The notes under the pieces are model-generated. The model was not told where the DNA came from. It made no database searches and was given only the letters and a program-made list of their open reading frames with translations. A stretch of DNA of 64,000 bases from assembly GCA_030762935.1 (NCBI GenBank), contig CM060880.1, forward strand, positions 17,973,001 through 18,037,000, in the 5' to 3' direction. Position 1 is the first letter of the stretch. The number at the start of each line of letters is the position of its first letter. The DNA is from Hymenopus coronatus. Taxonomy: Eukaryota; Arthropoda; Insecta; Mantodea; Hymenopodidae. Below, piece after piece: positions 1 through 11,885 of this stretch. The position numbers were made by a program, and so were the translations under genes.

Positions 1-126
1 AGACCATTACTTGCTTTTCTGTCATTTACTTCAGATAAATTGGAAATTCAGGTAATAAAATCAGTAGCTGAAGTTGATTCAATTGTAGTTGGTATGAATC
101 TGTGGTTGGGATGGAGGTAACTTAAA

Positions 127-410
127 TTGAGATTTATTTATGGCACTCTTTAACTGCTGTGCTTCTCAGCATCACATTCTACATGAAGCGTGACAGACCA
201 TTTAATTTTGCTAAGAGGCATTTTTATCAGGCTTGAGGTTCTTTTAAGTGCCGTTAATCTACAACACAGGACTAACAGCTTTACTTACCTTCCAAAGGAA
301 GCCATGCTAAAGAGTTTTACGCCCCAACAAAATAAATTGCCCTCTGCCAGGTTTGAATCTGTGACTTTGGGAACCAGAGGTTAGCATGTTACCCCTAGAC
401 CATGGAGGGC
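127..410 (-). repeat. tRNA-derived SINE, family 1, copy A
   Basis: The minus strand begins at 410 with a tRNA-like head (GCCCTCCATGG...), has a box-B-like GATTCAAACC, then a short A/T-rich linker, the block that reads AGCATGGCTTCC on the minus strand, and a body ending near 127 in TAAATAAATCTC. Five other copies in the window (11491, 14150, 19085, 32661, 38738) share this order. This is the layout of a Pol III-transcribed tRNA-derived SINE mobilised by a LINE partner. Copy A is full length but diverged. Confidence 0.85.
339..410 (-). pseudogene. tRNA-like head of SINE copy A
   Basis: 72 nt on the minus strand that still close like a tRNA: the 5' end GCCCTC can pair with the 3' end GAGGGC, with an A-box-like GGTCTAGGGGTAAC and a B-box-like GATTCAAACC. 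There is no convincing seven-base anticodon loop with conserved U33/purine37. The SINE body follows directly, so this is an element promoter, not a host tRNA gene. Confidence 0.6.
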
Positions 411-3400
411 TGGGATGAAGATGAAGGGACACTACACCCACACCTGATAAGCAGCAGGGAAAAATTCTGTCCGCATCCACTATGGGGACAGTCTAAATAT
501 TAATACACAAGCACAAATCAGACAGCACAAGGATTCAGAGATAAACTTCATAAAGGCTCCAAGACAAGACCATCTAGTATGATATAAAATATTTGGAAAT
601 ACACTGCACCAGAACACAAATAAAATGACATAAGTATTACACCAGAGCACTGCATGGTACAAGGCGCAACAGATGACTGCTATTTTGGCCACAGTGCAAA
701 CCTCCACTGCTCGCAGTTACTCTGTCTTGTCTGCTTGCTCCATTTGTATCCTCCTTCCTCACCTTAACTCTTCCTCACTGCGAAATGGCCAATGTGAGAG
801 ACCCTGCATTAGACCATAAATGCTTCATTTTTGTGATTCAAACAACATTTGCAATGAGACATCTGTTGGAAATTGTTCGGTCACAGAAAATGTTCAAAAT
901 GTCCTCAAATCAAAGAAATTTTCCAATTATTTTCTGTATATAAAAAGCTCCCAAATCATAGACTGTCAGTTCCTTTCAAAGTGACTCTGCATTTGGAGTT
1001 AGCAAATAAACTAATTCTTTTACAGGTCAACACAATAAAAACTCAAAGGATTGAGGCTTGGCCAAACTACATGCCACAGATCCAGTATAAATCTAGTTTT
1101 ATAAACACAGTCATTCACTTCAAAACTTTTCTATCAGACATTTTAATGGTATTAGTAAAACCACACAAATTATATATGATATATTAATTGTACTTGCCAC
1201 ACTTCCTGGCAGAATTGAAATAATATCAAAATTTTGTGTGCGACAAAACTGCAGAATGTCTATTTTGGGTGTACATAAATATCTACAGATGAGTTTAGCC
1301 TATACTTCCCTAATTGTCATTTGTTTTTCTTTTTTGAGTGATTTTGACACAAGTTGCATATGATATGGGTTTGGTCATTGAGAGGATTCAGAGATGAAAG
1401 AAAATGAATACTGTATAGTCAAATGATAAATTCTACTAGAAAACTAGAAGTAACTCCTCTTTTTGAAATTAGATTTGAGTTTGTGATTCTTAAAGCACTT
1501 TTTAACATAGTGCAAGGACTTTATCTTAATATGTAAACAAGCTGTTAATGGATAATGAAGCCAAATCTAAACCACATCTGTTGCTAGGAAGACATGAGCA
1601 TTTTACGTTCATTTGATGTGCATAATGTTTGGGTACATTTGAGCATGAAGCCAGCAGCCCAAGCCTCATGCGGGCTGTAGCGCTATAGGATTTTAGTAAA
1701 TGATGCTATTTACTGTGAATATTTAGTTGGTAATTGGCATTTCACATAATAGAGATGAAAAGGTTCCCTGTTCTAATAGAAGCATGCATAGCACCTGTAA
1801 ACACTGGACACATTAAATAGCATTTTTATAAAATAAGCAATATATAATTGTAATTTAAACATGCTAAGAAAAATTATTATATAAATATTTGACTACTTGG
1901 TTTTAGAACTATAAAAAGTACATAGATCAAAGTTAACATATAGTTTCTGAGTGTGTTGATAAGTCATTTGAGTTTAAAGATTTTAAACTTTCTTGGCTGT
2001 CCTTCATGGTCAGAGATTACGATGACCGAAATGTTTGCAAGTAATATTAAAAGCATACATTTGGTGTTTCATGTAGTAATAATTCGTTTGTAGTTTTTCC
2101 AAAAAGTTATATATTTCTGAAATCCAGCAAAATGCACCATATGTGGGGTAATTTCCAAAAATCTTCTAATACTTGGACTATCCTGATAAACACCCTTAAA
2201 TGCTACACTGAAAATAATAATTCCAGAACAATAAAGACTCACACTATTGTAACAAAGGCTATACTACAACGTCAAACTCATTGTTGGCATCAGTCGATCT
2301 GACAGGGAGAGGGGAGAGGTTTACAGAAGCATGCAATTACTTTAAGATTTTGAAAAAATAAACAGAAAATTTACCATGAGCATTCTGGAAAGTGAAAATT
2401 CTAGTAGCAACTCACAAATTGTTATACCTGAAAGTCACTGTTAAATGTGCTGCAGCAATGAGCCAATGAGGTTTTAAAATTATGATAAGTGGACAGATAG
2501 AACATAGCATTCAGTGACAAAACCTCTGGACTTTTAAATGGCAATTTCATGATATGATTCAGGAAATTAAGAATTTTTCATGATCCACCTTGCTTTGAAG
2601 CTCACATAGACATACACCTCCCATTTCAGCATACATTCTCACATCCCATCATTCATACACATCTACCTTTACAACAAAGTAATATACAGATTTATATCTT
2701 TCATATAATAAATCACAATACATGTAACATGTACTTATAAATAGGAATCTTAATGTCTAAATAAAATATCTCAATAATTATTGTTTTATAATTTACATAC
2801 ATTGTTCTTCTCATATACTTTACTGTTTTCATAAATAAATTATTTTCAATGTCATTTGACAACACTGCTATATTCTTGTTAGGTTGGCATATTATTAGCA
2901 CAATTTGTCTATGTAGTAGCTTTCATTCTTTTTATACTTTATAAAAATGTTTAATATTCATAATCTATGATGCAGTAACCATCAAATAAAGCAAAAAATA
3001 TACAACAGCCGCAATGGAATTTTAGATATAAATTTTGGAAGAAATTTTGTTCAAGTTCTTTAGTATACCTTAAGTTAGATTTGAGTATGAACAGCAAGAA
3101 AATAGATATGTGTTGAATCATGTTAGCTGTTCTTTCTGCAACCTTGAGCAATGTCTTCACAACATGCCATAAGGTTAAAAAAAAATCAAGTCATTTGCAG
3201 TCATTGAATCTTATTTTGGGCACATTTAAACATCTTATTACCATTGTAGAGTTGCAGGGTCAGGATTCGCTAGTGTGTGTTAATTATTGATGTGGAAATC
3301 AGCCTTGTTATGCAAAGCACATTTTCCTTCATTTATAAACATAATGAAAGCATTGTTTATCACATTAAATTCACTCTCATTTTCACATATGTTTTACAAA

Positions 3401-3469
3401 TAAAGACATAAAGCTTTTCGTTTGGAAAAAATCTGGATGTATAAAACATTGCACGGTTTCTTAGTAATG
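411..3469. other. AT-rich non-coding DNA, no supported feature
   Basis: Only short chance frames with no recognisable protein similarity. No TIR pair, tRNA-like sequence or microsatellite was noticed. It could be unique intronic/intergenic DNA or very old repeat. Confidence 0.5.
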
Positions 3470-3575
3470 CACGTGGTTAGAAAAAAATAATAAATAAAAT
3501 TTAGTGTGATACTACCAGGAGGTGAACCCCAGACATTTGCATTGGTAGCTGAGTGACACACCCTATAGTAATAAA
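3470..3575 (-). repeat. Short tRNA-like SINE fragment
   Basis: The minus strand reads an A-box-like CACTCAGCTACCAATG, then a B-box-like GGGGTTCACCTCC, then runs into an A/T-rich stretch (TTTATTTATTATTTTTTT). The spacing is that of a tRNA-derived head with a short tail. It does not match the other SINE families here, so it may be a separate small family or a tRNA pseudogene. Confidence 0.45.
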
Positions 3576-3638
3576 CTAACATGGAAGATAAATACTTTTA
3601 ATTTTAGCTTTTAAGATGTTTTAGAATGTAACACTTTG

Positions 3639-3661
3639 TTTCACGTTTAACAAACGTGAAA
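3639..3661. repeat. Perfect 10-bp hairpin
   Basis: TTTCACGTTT and AAACGTGAAA form a perfect inverted repeat around a 3-base loop. No adjoining gene gives it an obvious role. Confidence 0.6.
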
Positions 3662-4478
3662 AATTCATACATATATACTACTTTCTTTTGCAGTTGAAAC
3701 TACTATTAAAACTACCTTGTAAATAAAAAGAGCATATATTATATAAAATTATTTGAAAAAAGTAAACATCTTTCATCATTTTGTTACAGATTGTACATGA
3801 ATTGCATACATACATTTGCCATTTAGAATGTTTATGCACTTTTTAAAGGTGAGTTATGGTTGAAATAACAAATTTATGCATTTTTCAAGCTAAAAGCCTA
3901 AACTTTGTACACATATTTAGGATGTAACAAGCAATACCTTAACAGATTAATAAATGCTTATTGACAACTGAATTATTTTAAATAAGACATTTGCATATTT
4001 ACTAAAATATTTGTAGTTCTGTTTTAAAACTGGATACATACATATATATTGATTACAAAAGGGGAAAATACATTTTAATATTCGCTACATTTTCAGAATT
4101 CAAGAATTAATTTGTCTCTGCACATGCTGATGTTTTTTCAATTTCAAAAAGTACTAATATAGCTCTAATTTTATTTTTCTTTCAATGGTTTTTCAGAACA
4201 TTTGATAAAGCTTTCAGCTTTCTAGCATGCAATTTTTAGTTCCCTTTTAGTTTATGCAAATGCAGTGAAAATTAAAGACACTTCTGAGGTGTCATGGAAT
4301 AGCATGTCTGCCTTCTGAAGTTGGTTGTTAGAGCCAGTTGCCTCAATAAGACATTTTTCCATAATTTTCCTTTACCCTCATCATAGTAATATCATATTAA
4401 CTCTCAGCTCTTTGGAACATTCCAACATCATTCCACTGCCTGTGACCTGAGATCTGAATTATCAAGAGAGGCATTAAT
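3662..4478. other. AT-rich non-coding DNA, nothing recognised
   Basis: No conserved frame, TIR or tandem repeat seen. Includes general A/T-rich stretches such as 3720-3760. Confidence 0.5.
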
Positions 4479-4493
4479 GGGGGGGGGGGGGGG
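4479..4493. repeat. Homopolymer run of 15 G
   Basis: A 15-base G run in AT-rich surroundings. Length may be unreliable in sequencing; no protein context. Confidence 0.9.
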
Positions 4494-4573
4494 ACCTACA
4501 CCTTTGAGAACAAAAATTATAATTAAAAAAAAGTTTTCTTCAAACGAATGCAAGAATGACTCTGATATCTAGA

Positions 4574-4804
4574 GAGTCATTAAATTATAAGGTAACCCAA
4601 TCTCCACTGTACTAGATCCGAGAGTTGCCAGGAAAATGGTGTCAACAAAGGTGCACTAAAATATGTATCTTAAGATTAATTATGGAAATGTTGGCCTTCT
4701 GCTCACATATGGGCAGCACAATTCGCTAAAATATTCTCACCCACTCGTCTAAGCTAAGATGCAAGAATGTTGCATAGGGTCATTAAATTATAAAGTAACC
4801 CCTG
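4574..4804. mobile_element. Partial copy of TA-flanked MITE (same family as 46293-46740), locally duplicated end
   Basis: Starting at 4574 the sequence follows the terminal repeat of the 46.3-kb MITE (GTCATTAAATTATAAGGTAA, then a block with CCGAGAGTTGCCAGG and the CTTAAGATTAATTATGG segment). The same terminus recurs in direct orientation at 4777 (GGGTCATTAAATTATAAAGT). A phrase GCAAGAATG precedes both termini, so about 200 bp seems to have been tandemly duplicated. No transposase is present. Confidence 0.7.
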
Positions 4805-4946
4805 TTGGATTTATACCTTGGGCAGTTTTAGAAATCTTCCATCACATTGGTAACTTACATGATTTTACAAAACCATTTCCAAATACATACTGTATGTAAC
4901 TCATACAGGTTTTGGGAAACTGAAATTAAATTATTGCAACATTGTT

Positions 4947-5172
4947 GTCTTATACAATGGTCTCGCATTCATTGTATGTAAGTCATTGCAGTTGAGATAT
5001 GTAAACAACATGGAAGAGTGGCATTATGCAACTAGAACCTTCAGAACGGGAAGAATCATAATGTTTCATATTCTGAAGGTTCCAGTTACGTTGTGCCACA
5101 CTTCTGTGTTGTTAACGCATCCCTGTTATATGATTTACATATGATGCAAGTATGAGAACCACTGGATAAGAC
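4947..5172. mobile_element. Foldback MITE, hAT-like termini
   Basis: Two arms of about 100 bp (4947-5046 and 5071-5172) are inverted copies joined by a loop of about 25 bases. Both inner ends read CCTTCAGAA toward the loop; both outer parts contain TGGTCTC/TGGTTCTC. A CAGTGGTTCTCA-type terminus is known from hAT elements, so a hAT-derived MITE is likely, but I could not define an 8-bp target duplication. Confidence 0.7.
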
Positions 5173-6249
5173 CACACTGTCACATTATGTATGCATTTAT
5201 TAAGAACAAAATATACTAGAATCCTGGTTCAGATGTTATAGTTTATTTTTTCCCCTTTAAATTTTACATAAAAATTTAACTAGAATAGTACACTTTATAA
5301 TAAACGTCATAAAATACTTATTTATGATGTAAGAGTGTGAAGTTATGGTTTTTTATCTGAATAGGAATATTGAAAAACAAGATGCAGTCGAGTTTTACAA
5401 CCATGCAAGAATCAAAAAGAAATTTTACGCTAGTGTATCATACAAGAATTTTTTGATATTAAAAGAAAAGGAACAAAAGATGAAATAAATTTGAGGTTAA
5501 GTTTGAGCCATTCGCCAAGGGTTAGTTCATTCTTTTCTAAATACTTCATAAATTTCTCATATTCTGCCTCATAATTTTCAGGATTTAGCTTCTTTCATAG
5601 CTCTAAAGATATCATAATTCACAAAATACATCACAGAACAATAATAATATTGGTTTGCCATGGCCTGCTATAATTTGAGTTCTTAGTAATGGTAAACATC
5701 TATATCTGTTTATTTTGGCAAGTATAAAGTTGGAACAAAATTCCTTTATACTTGTGGCTCTTCATTGCACATGGATTCTGTAAACATCAAATTTACGATC
5801 TGAAATGAGCTTGTAAACTACTCAATTACACTTGGTTGTAGAAAAAAATTTTTGCACTCTTTATGTGTCAATGACTCAGGTATATTTTGTAACTATAATA
5901 CTAATCAGTAAAATGAAAGAAGAAGCATTAAAATTTTTCTAATTTATGAGAATATTGGTAAAGTTGTAATATATACAACTGCAATTTTGAATGCCCAGTT
6001 ATCTTTAAAACAAATTTTAAATGGTATTTAAATATGTAGACATATTAGCAAAACATTTCTGGAGTAGGATCCCTTGCTGGTAGAAAAAAAAAAAAAAAAA
6101 TTAATACATAATTTTTTCATAGTCAAAGATATAAGTCCCCCTTGAACACAACCTTTTTATAAACATTGAATGCATATGCACATCTTAACTTAAAAAAATG
6201 CAATTTTACCAATTTTCACCCATCACCCTGTTATTTAGGTACTTACAGC
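5173..6249. other. AT-rich non-coding DNA
   Basis: No recognisable coding or element structure. Contains a 17-base A run at 6084-6100, which may be a retroposed tail or simple sequence. Confidence 0.5.
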
Positions 6250-7057
6250 AGTGGTCCAAAAATTACTACCCATTATTGAACTTAGATTATTTTTAAAGTC
6301 TCTATGGGTTTTAAATTACCTACCTTCCATTATCTGACAACTTCTTATGATTGCAAATACTCAAGTGTATTGTTGTATAATCAATCCAATGTTAATTTTG
6401 AGATTTGTTTTGATTATGTTTATTTGGCGCTGTTGATGTGTGTCAAAAGTTTAAGTAGCCGGAAAAATCAGCCATAGCTACATATTTTAGGACTTACAAT
6501 CACGACAAGGAAGGAGGAAAAATTGTTCAAGTGATCTGGTCACATTAGCTGGTGTACAAACTGGTATACACAAATTCATATCATTCTTGTAAAACGTCAA
6601 CTTGGTGTTTTGGGAGACCTCATATAAAGGAAGCCTTTAGATGGAACAATTGCAAATTATGACTACATGCTGCTCCAGAACCATAAATAAACAATTTCCA
6701 ATTCACATTATTTTCAACATGATGGTGCTACAGCACACCATGTAAGTTTGATGCTATTTTGATGAGGAGTTTGGCAGCAAAGCTATTGGAAGATGAGATT
6801 CAACAAAAATGCTGCAATGATCACCAGAGGATTCTCTTTTAGAGTTGAGCTAAAGGCATTGTCTAACCAAGTCAGATACATTTGAAACAAGCACTGATAA
6901 TACTTTTCAAATTCAAATCTGCAATTACTTAAAAAGTATGCAAGTGTTCCAGATAATCTTGAGAATTGTGTCAATGCAACAAGAAAATAATTTTAATAAT
7001 GCATTCTTTTACTGTTCATTTTTTTTTTAACACTACACAAGTAACTTTTGGGCCACT
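6250..7057 (+). mobile_element. Internally deleted mariner-type DNA transposon
   Basis: Ends are inverted: the left starts AGTGGTCCAAAAATTACT and the right, read on the minus strand, starts AGTGGCCCAAAAGTTACT. Between them, about 6600-6985, are scrambled + strand pieces of an IS630/mariner-type DDE transposase: YFQHDGATAH (the second catalytic Asp region), SPED where SPDL is usual, and near the C-terminus VPDNLENCVNAT, typical of the last helix. Stops and frameshifts break every frame. At 808 bp it is shorter than a usual 1.2-1.4 kb element. No clear TA duplication was found. Confidence 0.7.
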
Positions 7058-8370
7058 CAATGTATGAACCTTCAAATAAAAGTAAAATTATTATTATTCG
7101 TTATTCAATTATGGCATATTTCCTCATCAACATTATTTGATCAAATATCAAGCTATTTGCTTCATAGATGTACTTCTTAACATTTTATTACAATACATAC
7201 TTTCAAGAGCATTCAAAATCAATTTAATCATCACATATTTTATGCACATGCTTCTCTCTGAAAGACAGGTTAATAATATTTTTACTGTGTAAAGTATAGT
7301 TCACTGAATTGAAATCCTCTTTGTACAACTCATTCACTTTATTTTTTTGCAGACTCTTAAGTAATAAAGAAAGAGAGAAGTCAACTAAATGTGAACAATT
7401 ATATAACATCCTGAATAAATAATGAAAAACTATAGTGAGAAAAGCAGTCCCAAAAAATTTCTCACCAACATAATTGAATCGGTCACTGCAGAAAAGTCAC
7501 AAGTCACTAAATTAAAATTTTACAGGAGACATGAAAAACTATCTAGTATAGAAACAAATTGCTTATATTTGCTTTATTCATGATGCTTGTAATACTAAAC
7601 CAGGCCTGGAGAACTAACAAAAACTTTTATTTTTAATAGTTTGATTTTTCAAAAATGCAGTTTTAATTATCTAGATTCATGCCCTTTCTAAAACGAATGC
7701 ACTATTGTTAAAAGTAATAACATTCAGATGCAATATTACATTTTTATTTTTGAAAAGTAGTAGCTATTTACTTTATAACCTATATTTATGTTTACAAACT
7801 CTACACTGTTCTACATATGAGTTTTGCATTACACATTTTACTCTTGAAAATGTTAAAAATCTTCACTAACAAATTAAATATTCTTGGTTCACAAACATTT
7901 TAATATTCTTTAATGAAGACTGGAAAGAGATAAAATCTGTAAAATGAAACAAAAGCTAATCTACTCTGCTGTATTCATTAGTGGTGTTGGTTGTCATTAT
8001 AAAATCTCTGCATAAATCTCAGGAACAATCTACTCTTTCCTTTATGTCCTGTATTTTCCTTGCATTAATAGGAGCTATAAATATGCAATTTGGGACCTTC
8101 ATTTCATTAGTTAACCCTGAAGGTGAAGATGATGCACATCTTCAAAATGGAGTCAATCCATGTATTTACCTTGCTAGAAGCCCAAGAAAATTTAAAGTTA
8201 CCACATCGCCAGGAAAGCTTCAGCTCTTACTTTGATAGGAACTTTACTCAAAGGATATGCAGGTTTTGTAGGAAGTGTAAATTTCCATTTTAGGTTATGC
8301 TAAAGGTGAAAATGCTTCTTATTTACCCCATCTAAGAATTTAACAATCAATTTAACACCATATTTAAATG
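7058..8370. other. AT-rich non-coding DNA, nothing recognised
   Basis: The short frames at 7224-7409 and 7981-8235 show no family signature, no splice context and no low-stop stretch beyond chance. Confidence 0.5.
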
Positions 8371-8700
8371 GGTAGGGGCAATGCCATGGCCAAGAGGTTG
8401 CCACGTAGGAGACCCGAATTTGATCCCAGGGGTCTGCATGTGAGATTTGTGGTGGATGAAGCAGCAGGGTAGATTTTCTTTGGTTTCCCTCACCATTCAT
8501 TCCACCAATTACTCTATAATCATCTTTTCTGTCATCCATTTCATTATCATCTCATATCATCCATTTCCTCACTTTTATAACAGGACCAGGCTATCACCCA
8601 TCTCCGTGATCCTGAGCCTCTGCCCCTCAACAGGTGCCAGCTTGTAAGTCCTGGGGGTGTAAGTCCTAAGTACGAGGAGGGTAAATAGAGAAATAAGAAG
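8371..8700 (+). repeat. tRNA-derived SINE, family 3, copy A
   Basis: The head at about 8376-8435 has an A-box-like TGGCCAAGAGGTTG and a B-box-like GAATTTGATCCC. It is followed by a pyrimidine-rich body with repeated CATTTC/ATCATC words and ends near an A-rich GTAAATAGAGAAATAAG. The body aligns loosely with 53136-53476 (GGTTTCCCTCA versus GGTTTCTCTCA, then similar CATTTCATTCATC words), so both belong to one family distinct from family 1. The two short frames crossing it are shadows. Confidence 0.7.
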
Positions 8701-8966
8701 AATTTACTGGGGTAACATGCCATTTCTGTGTAGACTGCTTCATCTACTCCTAAAACATTCTAATCCAATAAAATACTCATTTTCATAAAAAAAAAAAGCT
8801 GACTTTCTGCAATGACCAATTCAATTTTCCCAAATCCTCATTAAATTGTATATTTAAAATATGATGTGGAAAAAATACTGGTATGCAATACTGTATGTAC
8901 AAACACTAGTTTTTACACACAAATTAGCTTCAGAAGTTATTTGTGTAACAATACTCAATCAACACC

Positions 8967-8997
8967 ATGTGTATACAAGAATAATAGGTATACACAT
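8967..8997. repeat. Perfect 10-bp inverted repeat
   Basis: ATGTGTATAC and GTATACACAT are perfect inverted arms around an 11-base loop. No associated gene. Confidence 0.6.
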
Positions 8998-9446
8998 AAA
9001 ATGACTAGAACATGGGCATTTTAACAGTGCCCAACTTCTGGAAATGTTTACACTTGTCTATAGCAACATCATTGTAGTATTTTAAAACTGTAAACAAGTA
9101 TACCCTGTCAATGAAAAGCAGAAGAACATAATACATTTATAAAACAATCAACATTAAAATTCAAGAGCTCCAAAAAATGTTGCATTCTGCATTAAAACAA
9201 AGTACCAATATTATTCACTAATAATACATTTTAATTTTCTAACTAGTTGGTAAAAAATGTACTGGAATGATGCATATTACTGGAAGATCACAAATACTGT
9301 CCTTTTTGAATTCAAATATTTTTATATGCTGCATAAGCAGGGAAAGCACAAAGTTATAATGCTGAATGGTGGGTTTGTAACGTTTTCTCTCCCAAATATT
9401 TTCAACAGAATTTGCAAATGAAATAAGAGTGTATTACACAAAAAAA

Positions 9447-9544
9447 GTATAATGGTAGTAATTAAGATGCGAGCCTGTTTATGAAACAAGCAGAGCAAAT
9501 TTCATAATTTTCATACCAGCATCTAAATACTACCATTATAGTAC
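9447..9544. repeat. About 100-nt imperfect hairpin
   Basis: Arms of about 25 bp (GTATAATGGTAGTAATTAAG... at 9447 and ...ATACTACCATTATAGTAC ending at 9544) are inverted with few mismatches. Inner pairing partly continues through TTTATGAAA/TTTCATAA. It could be a very short MITE or a transcribed hairpin of pre-miRNA size; the sequence alone does not decide. Confidence 0.5.
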
Positions 9545-10012
9545 AGTTTTATATGACTATTTATGTTCAAACATGTGTCTAAGTTTTGCGACAATTCTTC
9601 CAAGAGCCCCAGAAAATGAGGTTGAAGCAGATTTAATGGACCAGAGCCCCAGAAATTGCCTTAAAGAAAAAAAGTATAAAGAAAAAAAAAAAAAAAAAGT
9701 GTAAAGAGAAAATGTGCCAAGTTCGTGCTTAAGCAAATAGCAAATTTTTAAAGGAGAGAGATATAAAATGAAATAATTGCTAAAGATATGTAATAAAATG
9801 TAATTTTATTTTAGGGAAGAAAATATATTATATAAATAAATGTTAAACTATGAAAACATAAATATGTATTGTAGCATTGTTGATGCATGCAATGCATCAT
9901 GGAAGTAGTGAAAGGGGCAACTCACTTCTTATCATTGGTTCAGGCGATACAGATGCTAACTATGAGTGATGCACTGACATATTGCATAATCAGATTGGGT
10001 ATGTGTATGTAG

Positions 10013-10260
10013 CTAATGCTCAGGGTTTAGCATTCTCCTTCTTGCCTCCCAATATTTTGAGATCAGGTCTGGATACAGTCTAAGTTGTTCACAGTTTGAT
10101 ATATGTTCCGTATTTATTTCTGTTTTCTTGTTGCGTAACAGACAATCGGGAGATGATAGCAATCCAATTTTATACTGACAGTCATATACAGTGGTAAGTC
10201 TGAACATGATGACGACTGGTTTTTGAAGTATTTCGGGAGTTAGTTTCAAGTTTTTTAAGA
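10013..10260 (-). pseudogene. Non-LTR retrotransposon C-terminal fragment
   Basis: The 78-codon minus-strand frame ends with a pattern typical of the C-terminus of jockey-like LINE polyproteins: a small-residue/Leu stretch with TTVYDC (related elements: TTGHDC), then KIGLLSSPDC, an EHISNC zinc-knuckle-like segment, and KYWEARRRM before the stop. In active elements this region follows reverse transcriptase. One cysteine of the usual CPLC is replaced (DCLLR), consistent with decay. No reverse transcriptase core is visible upstream, so it is a truncated remnant. Confidence 0.6.
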
Positions 10261-11490
10261 ATTTTTATCCTTTGGCTTTTTTTTCATTGTTGATTGATCA
10301 ATAAAAAACCTATTGTTCAAACAGTATGGATCAGTTTCCTTATTTTTGATAATTTAAGGATACTTGCAGTCCTTCGTAAAAAGGTGCCTGAGATAGCAGC
10401 ATCAAGAACCTCATTTCTCACAGCTTAGCTAGCCAATGCAAATAAAAACGATAATAACACAATATCATGACAGGAGAGAAAGAAAGATAAAAAAAGTAAT
10501 AGTTCTTATATATGTAGAGCGAAGGTAGTGTGAAAAATTATGCACTGGGACAGTCCACCATATAAAAATAATATTACAAGTTACATATTTCTCCAATCCA
10601 TGAATTGTGCATAGAACGTTTTTTACATGTTTCTTGATTTTTGTGGCAAAAAGCTATTAGTCACACATGAGAAATTTACAGAAATTTCTGGCAGTTTAAG
10701 TTGCATCTCACTGTCTCTTGTGTTCAACATTTTTACTTTTTCTAAATTCCAACTTTAGTTGTTCTTTGATTGAACATACCAGAACAATCGATAGTTTCAT
10801 TTTCAACAGTTGGTGCCTGGTAGCATTATGAGATATATACGGATGCGAAAGCATTGACTGTTACACATCGATCTTCTGATTGGCACAAACCTGCACTTTA
10901 ATGAGGTCCATAAAAGTGCAGCTACCAGACGTATAATTACTACATTTAAGCATGGTCAGGTATAAAATTAATAAAGATTTGTATTAAGCAACAGTTAATT
11001 TACTATTCATGTACAGGATCTTCACTATAAAACCTGACTGCACATATGGGGTTTTGCATCTGGGTTGCATAACATGATACAGCCAGCCATGGCAATGCTA
11101 TGTCTTCCCTTATTAAATGTGTACATAAAATATAACAAAATAAACTCTAACCTCAAAGCAAATGAGGAAATGTCGTCCTTCTGCAGTTATTGTACCAAGT
11201 AAACATTTATAGATTGACAATCGGCCACTGCAATGTACGTTTTCCTTAACTTTCTCGAATGTGAGAGTGATTTTCATGGTGAATGTTTAAGATACTCAAC
11301 AATTTTGTCTGATTTTTATTCTACCATCACTGCATGTCCCTTTTTCTTTTCTGTACTGAACTGTAGTCTCATATTTATCACAAGATCGTAAACTGAAATT
11401 CTAAAAAGGAAACTTCAGAATACAACAAGCCTATTTGTATTTAAAATAACATTTACTTACAAATATATGTTGCACTAAAGATAACTGGTT
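10261..11490. other. AT-rich non-coding DNA, nothing recognised
   Basis: No frame longer than chance, no TIR pair and no tandem repeat seen. Confidence 0.5.
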
Positions 11491-11885
11491 GCCCTCCATG
11501 ATGTAGTGGTCACCATGCTAGTATATAAAACCCAAGGTTGCAGGTTCAAACCAAGCATAGGGTAATGGATTTTTTCAGATGTAAAAACCCTTAGCATGGC
11601 TTCCTTCGGAAGGGAAGTAAAGCTGTATAATGCTTACTTGCACACAAAAGAACCCTATACCCTGCAAGAAAAGGTTCCTGGCCTAAATGTTGTCAATTTC
11701 ACATCCACAAGCTGTGCTTTCATCCTGGTGCCATTTATGGGTGATCAGTTGTTCCCTCATCATAATGTCTGTGCATAATGTTGAACTCGTGAAGTATAAA
11801 TTCCACTGATCAAGAAACTGCTAGCAGAGGCCAAAGCTTCAATTTGGGATGTGGTGCCACAATAGATAAATAAAATGAAAAAAAT
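11491..11885 (+). repeat. tRNA-derived SINE, family 1, copy B (divergent 3' body)
   Basis: The head starts GCCCTCCATGATGTAGTGGT, with a B-box-like GGTTCAAACC at about 11543, followed by the family block AGCATGGCTTCCTTCGG. Beyond about 11660 the body departs from the other copies, although AAAGAACC is kept, and it ends in ATAGATAAATAAAATGAAA. This may be a subfamily with another 3' part, or a strongly diverged copy. The 60-codon frame inside is a shadow. Confidence 0.8.

Larger units (their letters stand above)
8701..10012. other. AT-rich non-coding DNA with two inverted repeats
   Basis: No coding signal. Holds the two inverted repeats listed separately at 8967 and 9447 and an A-rich stretch at 9665-9700. 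Confidence 0.5.
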
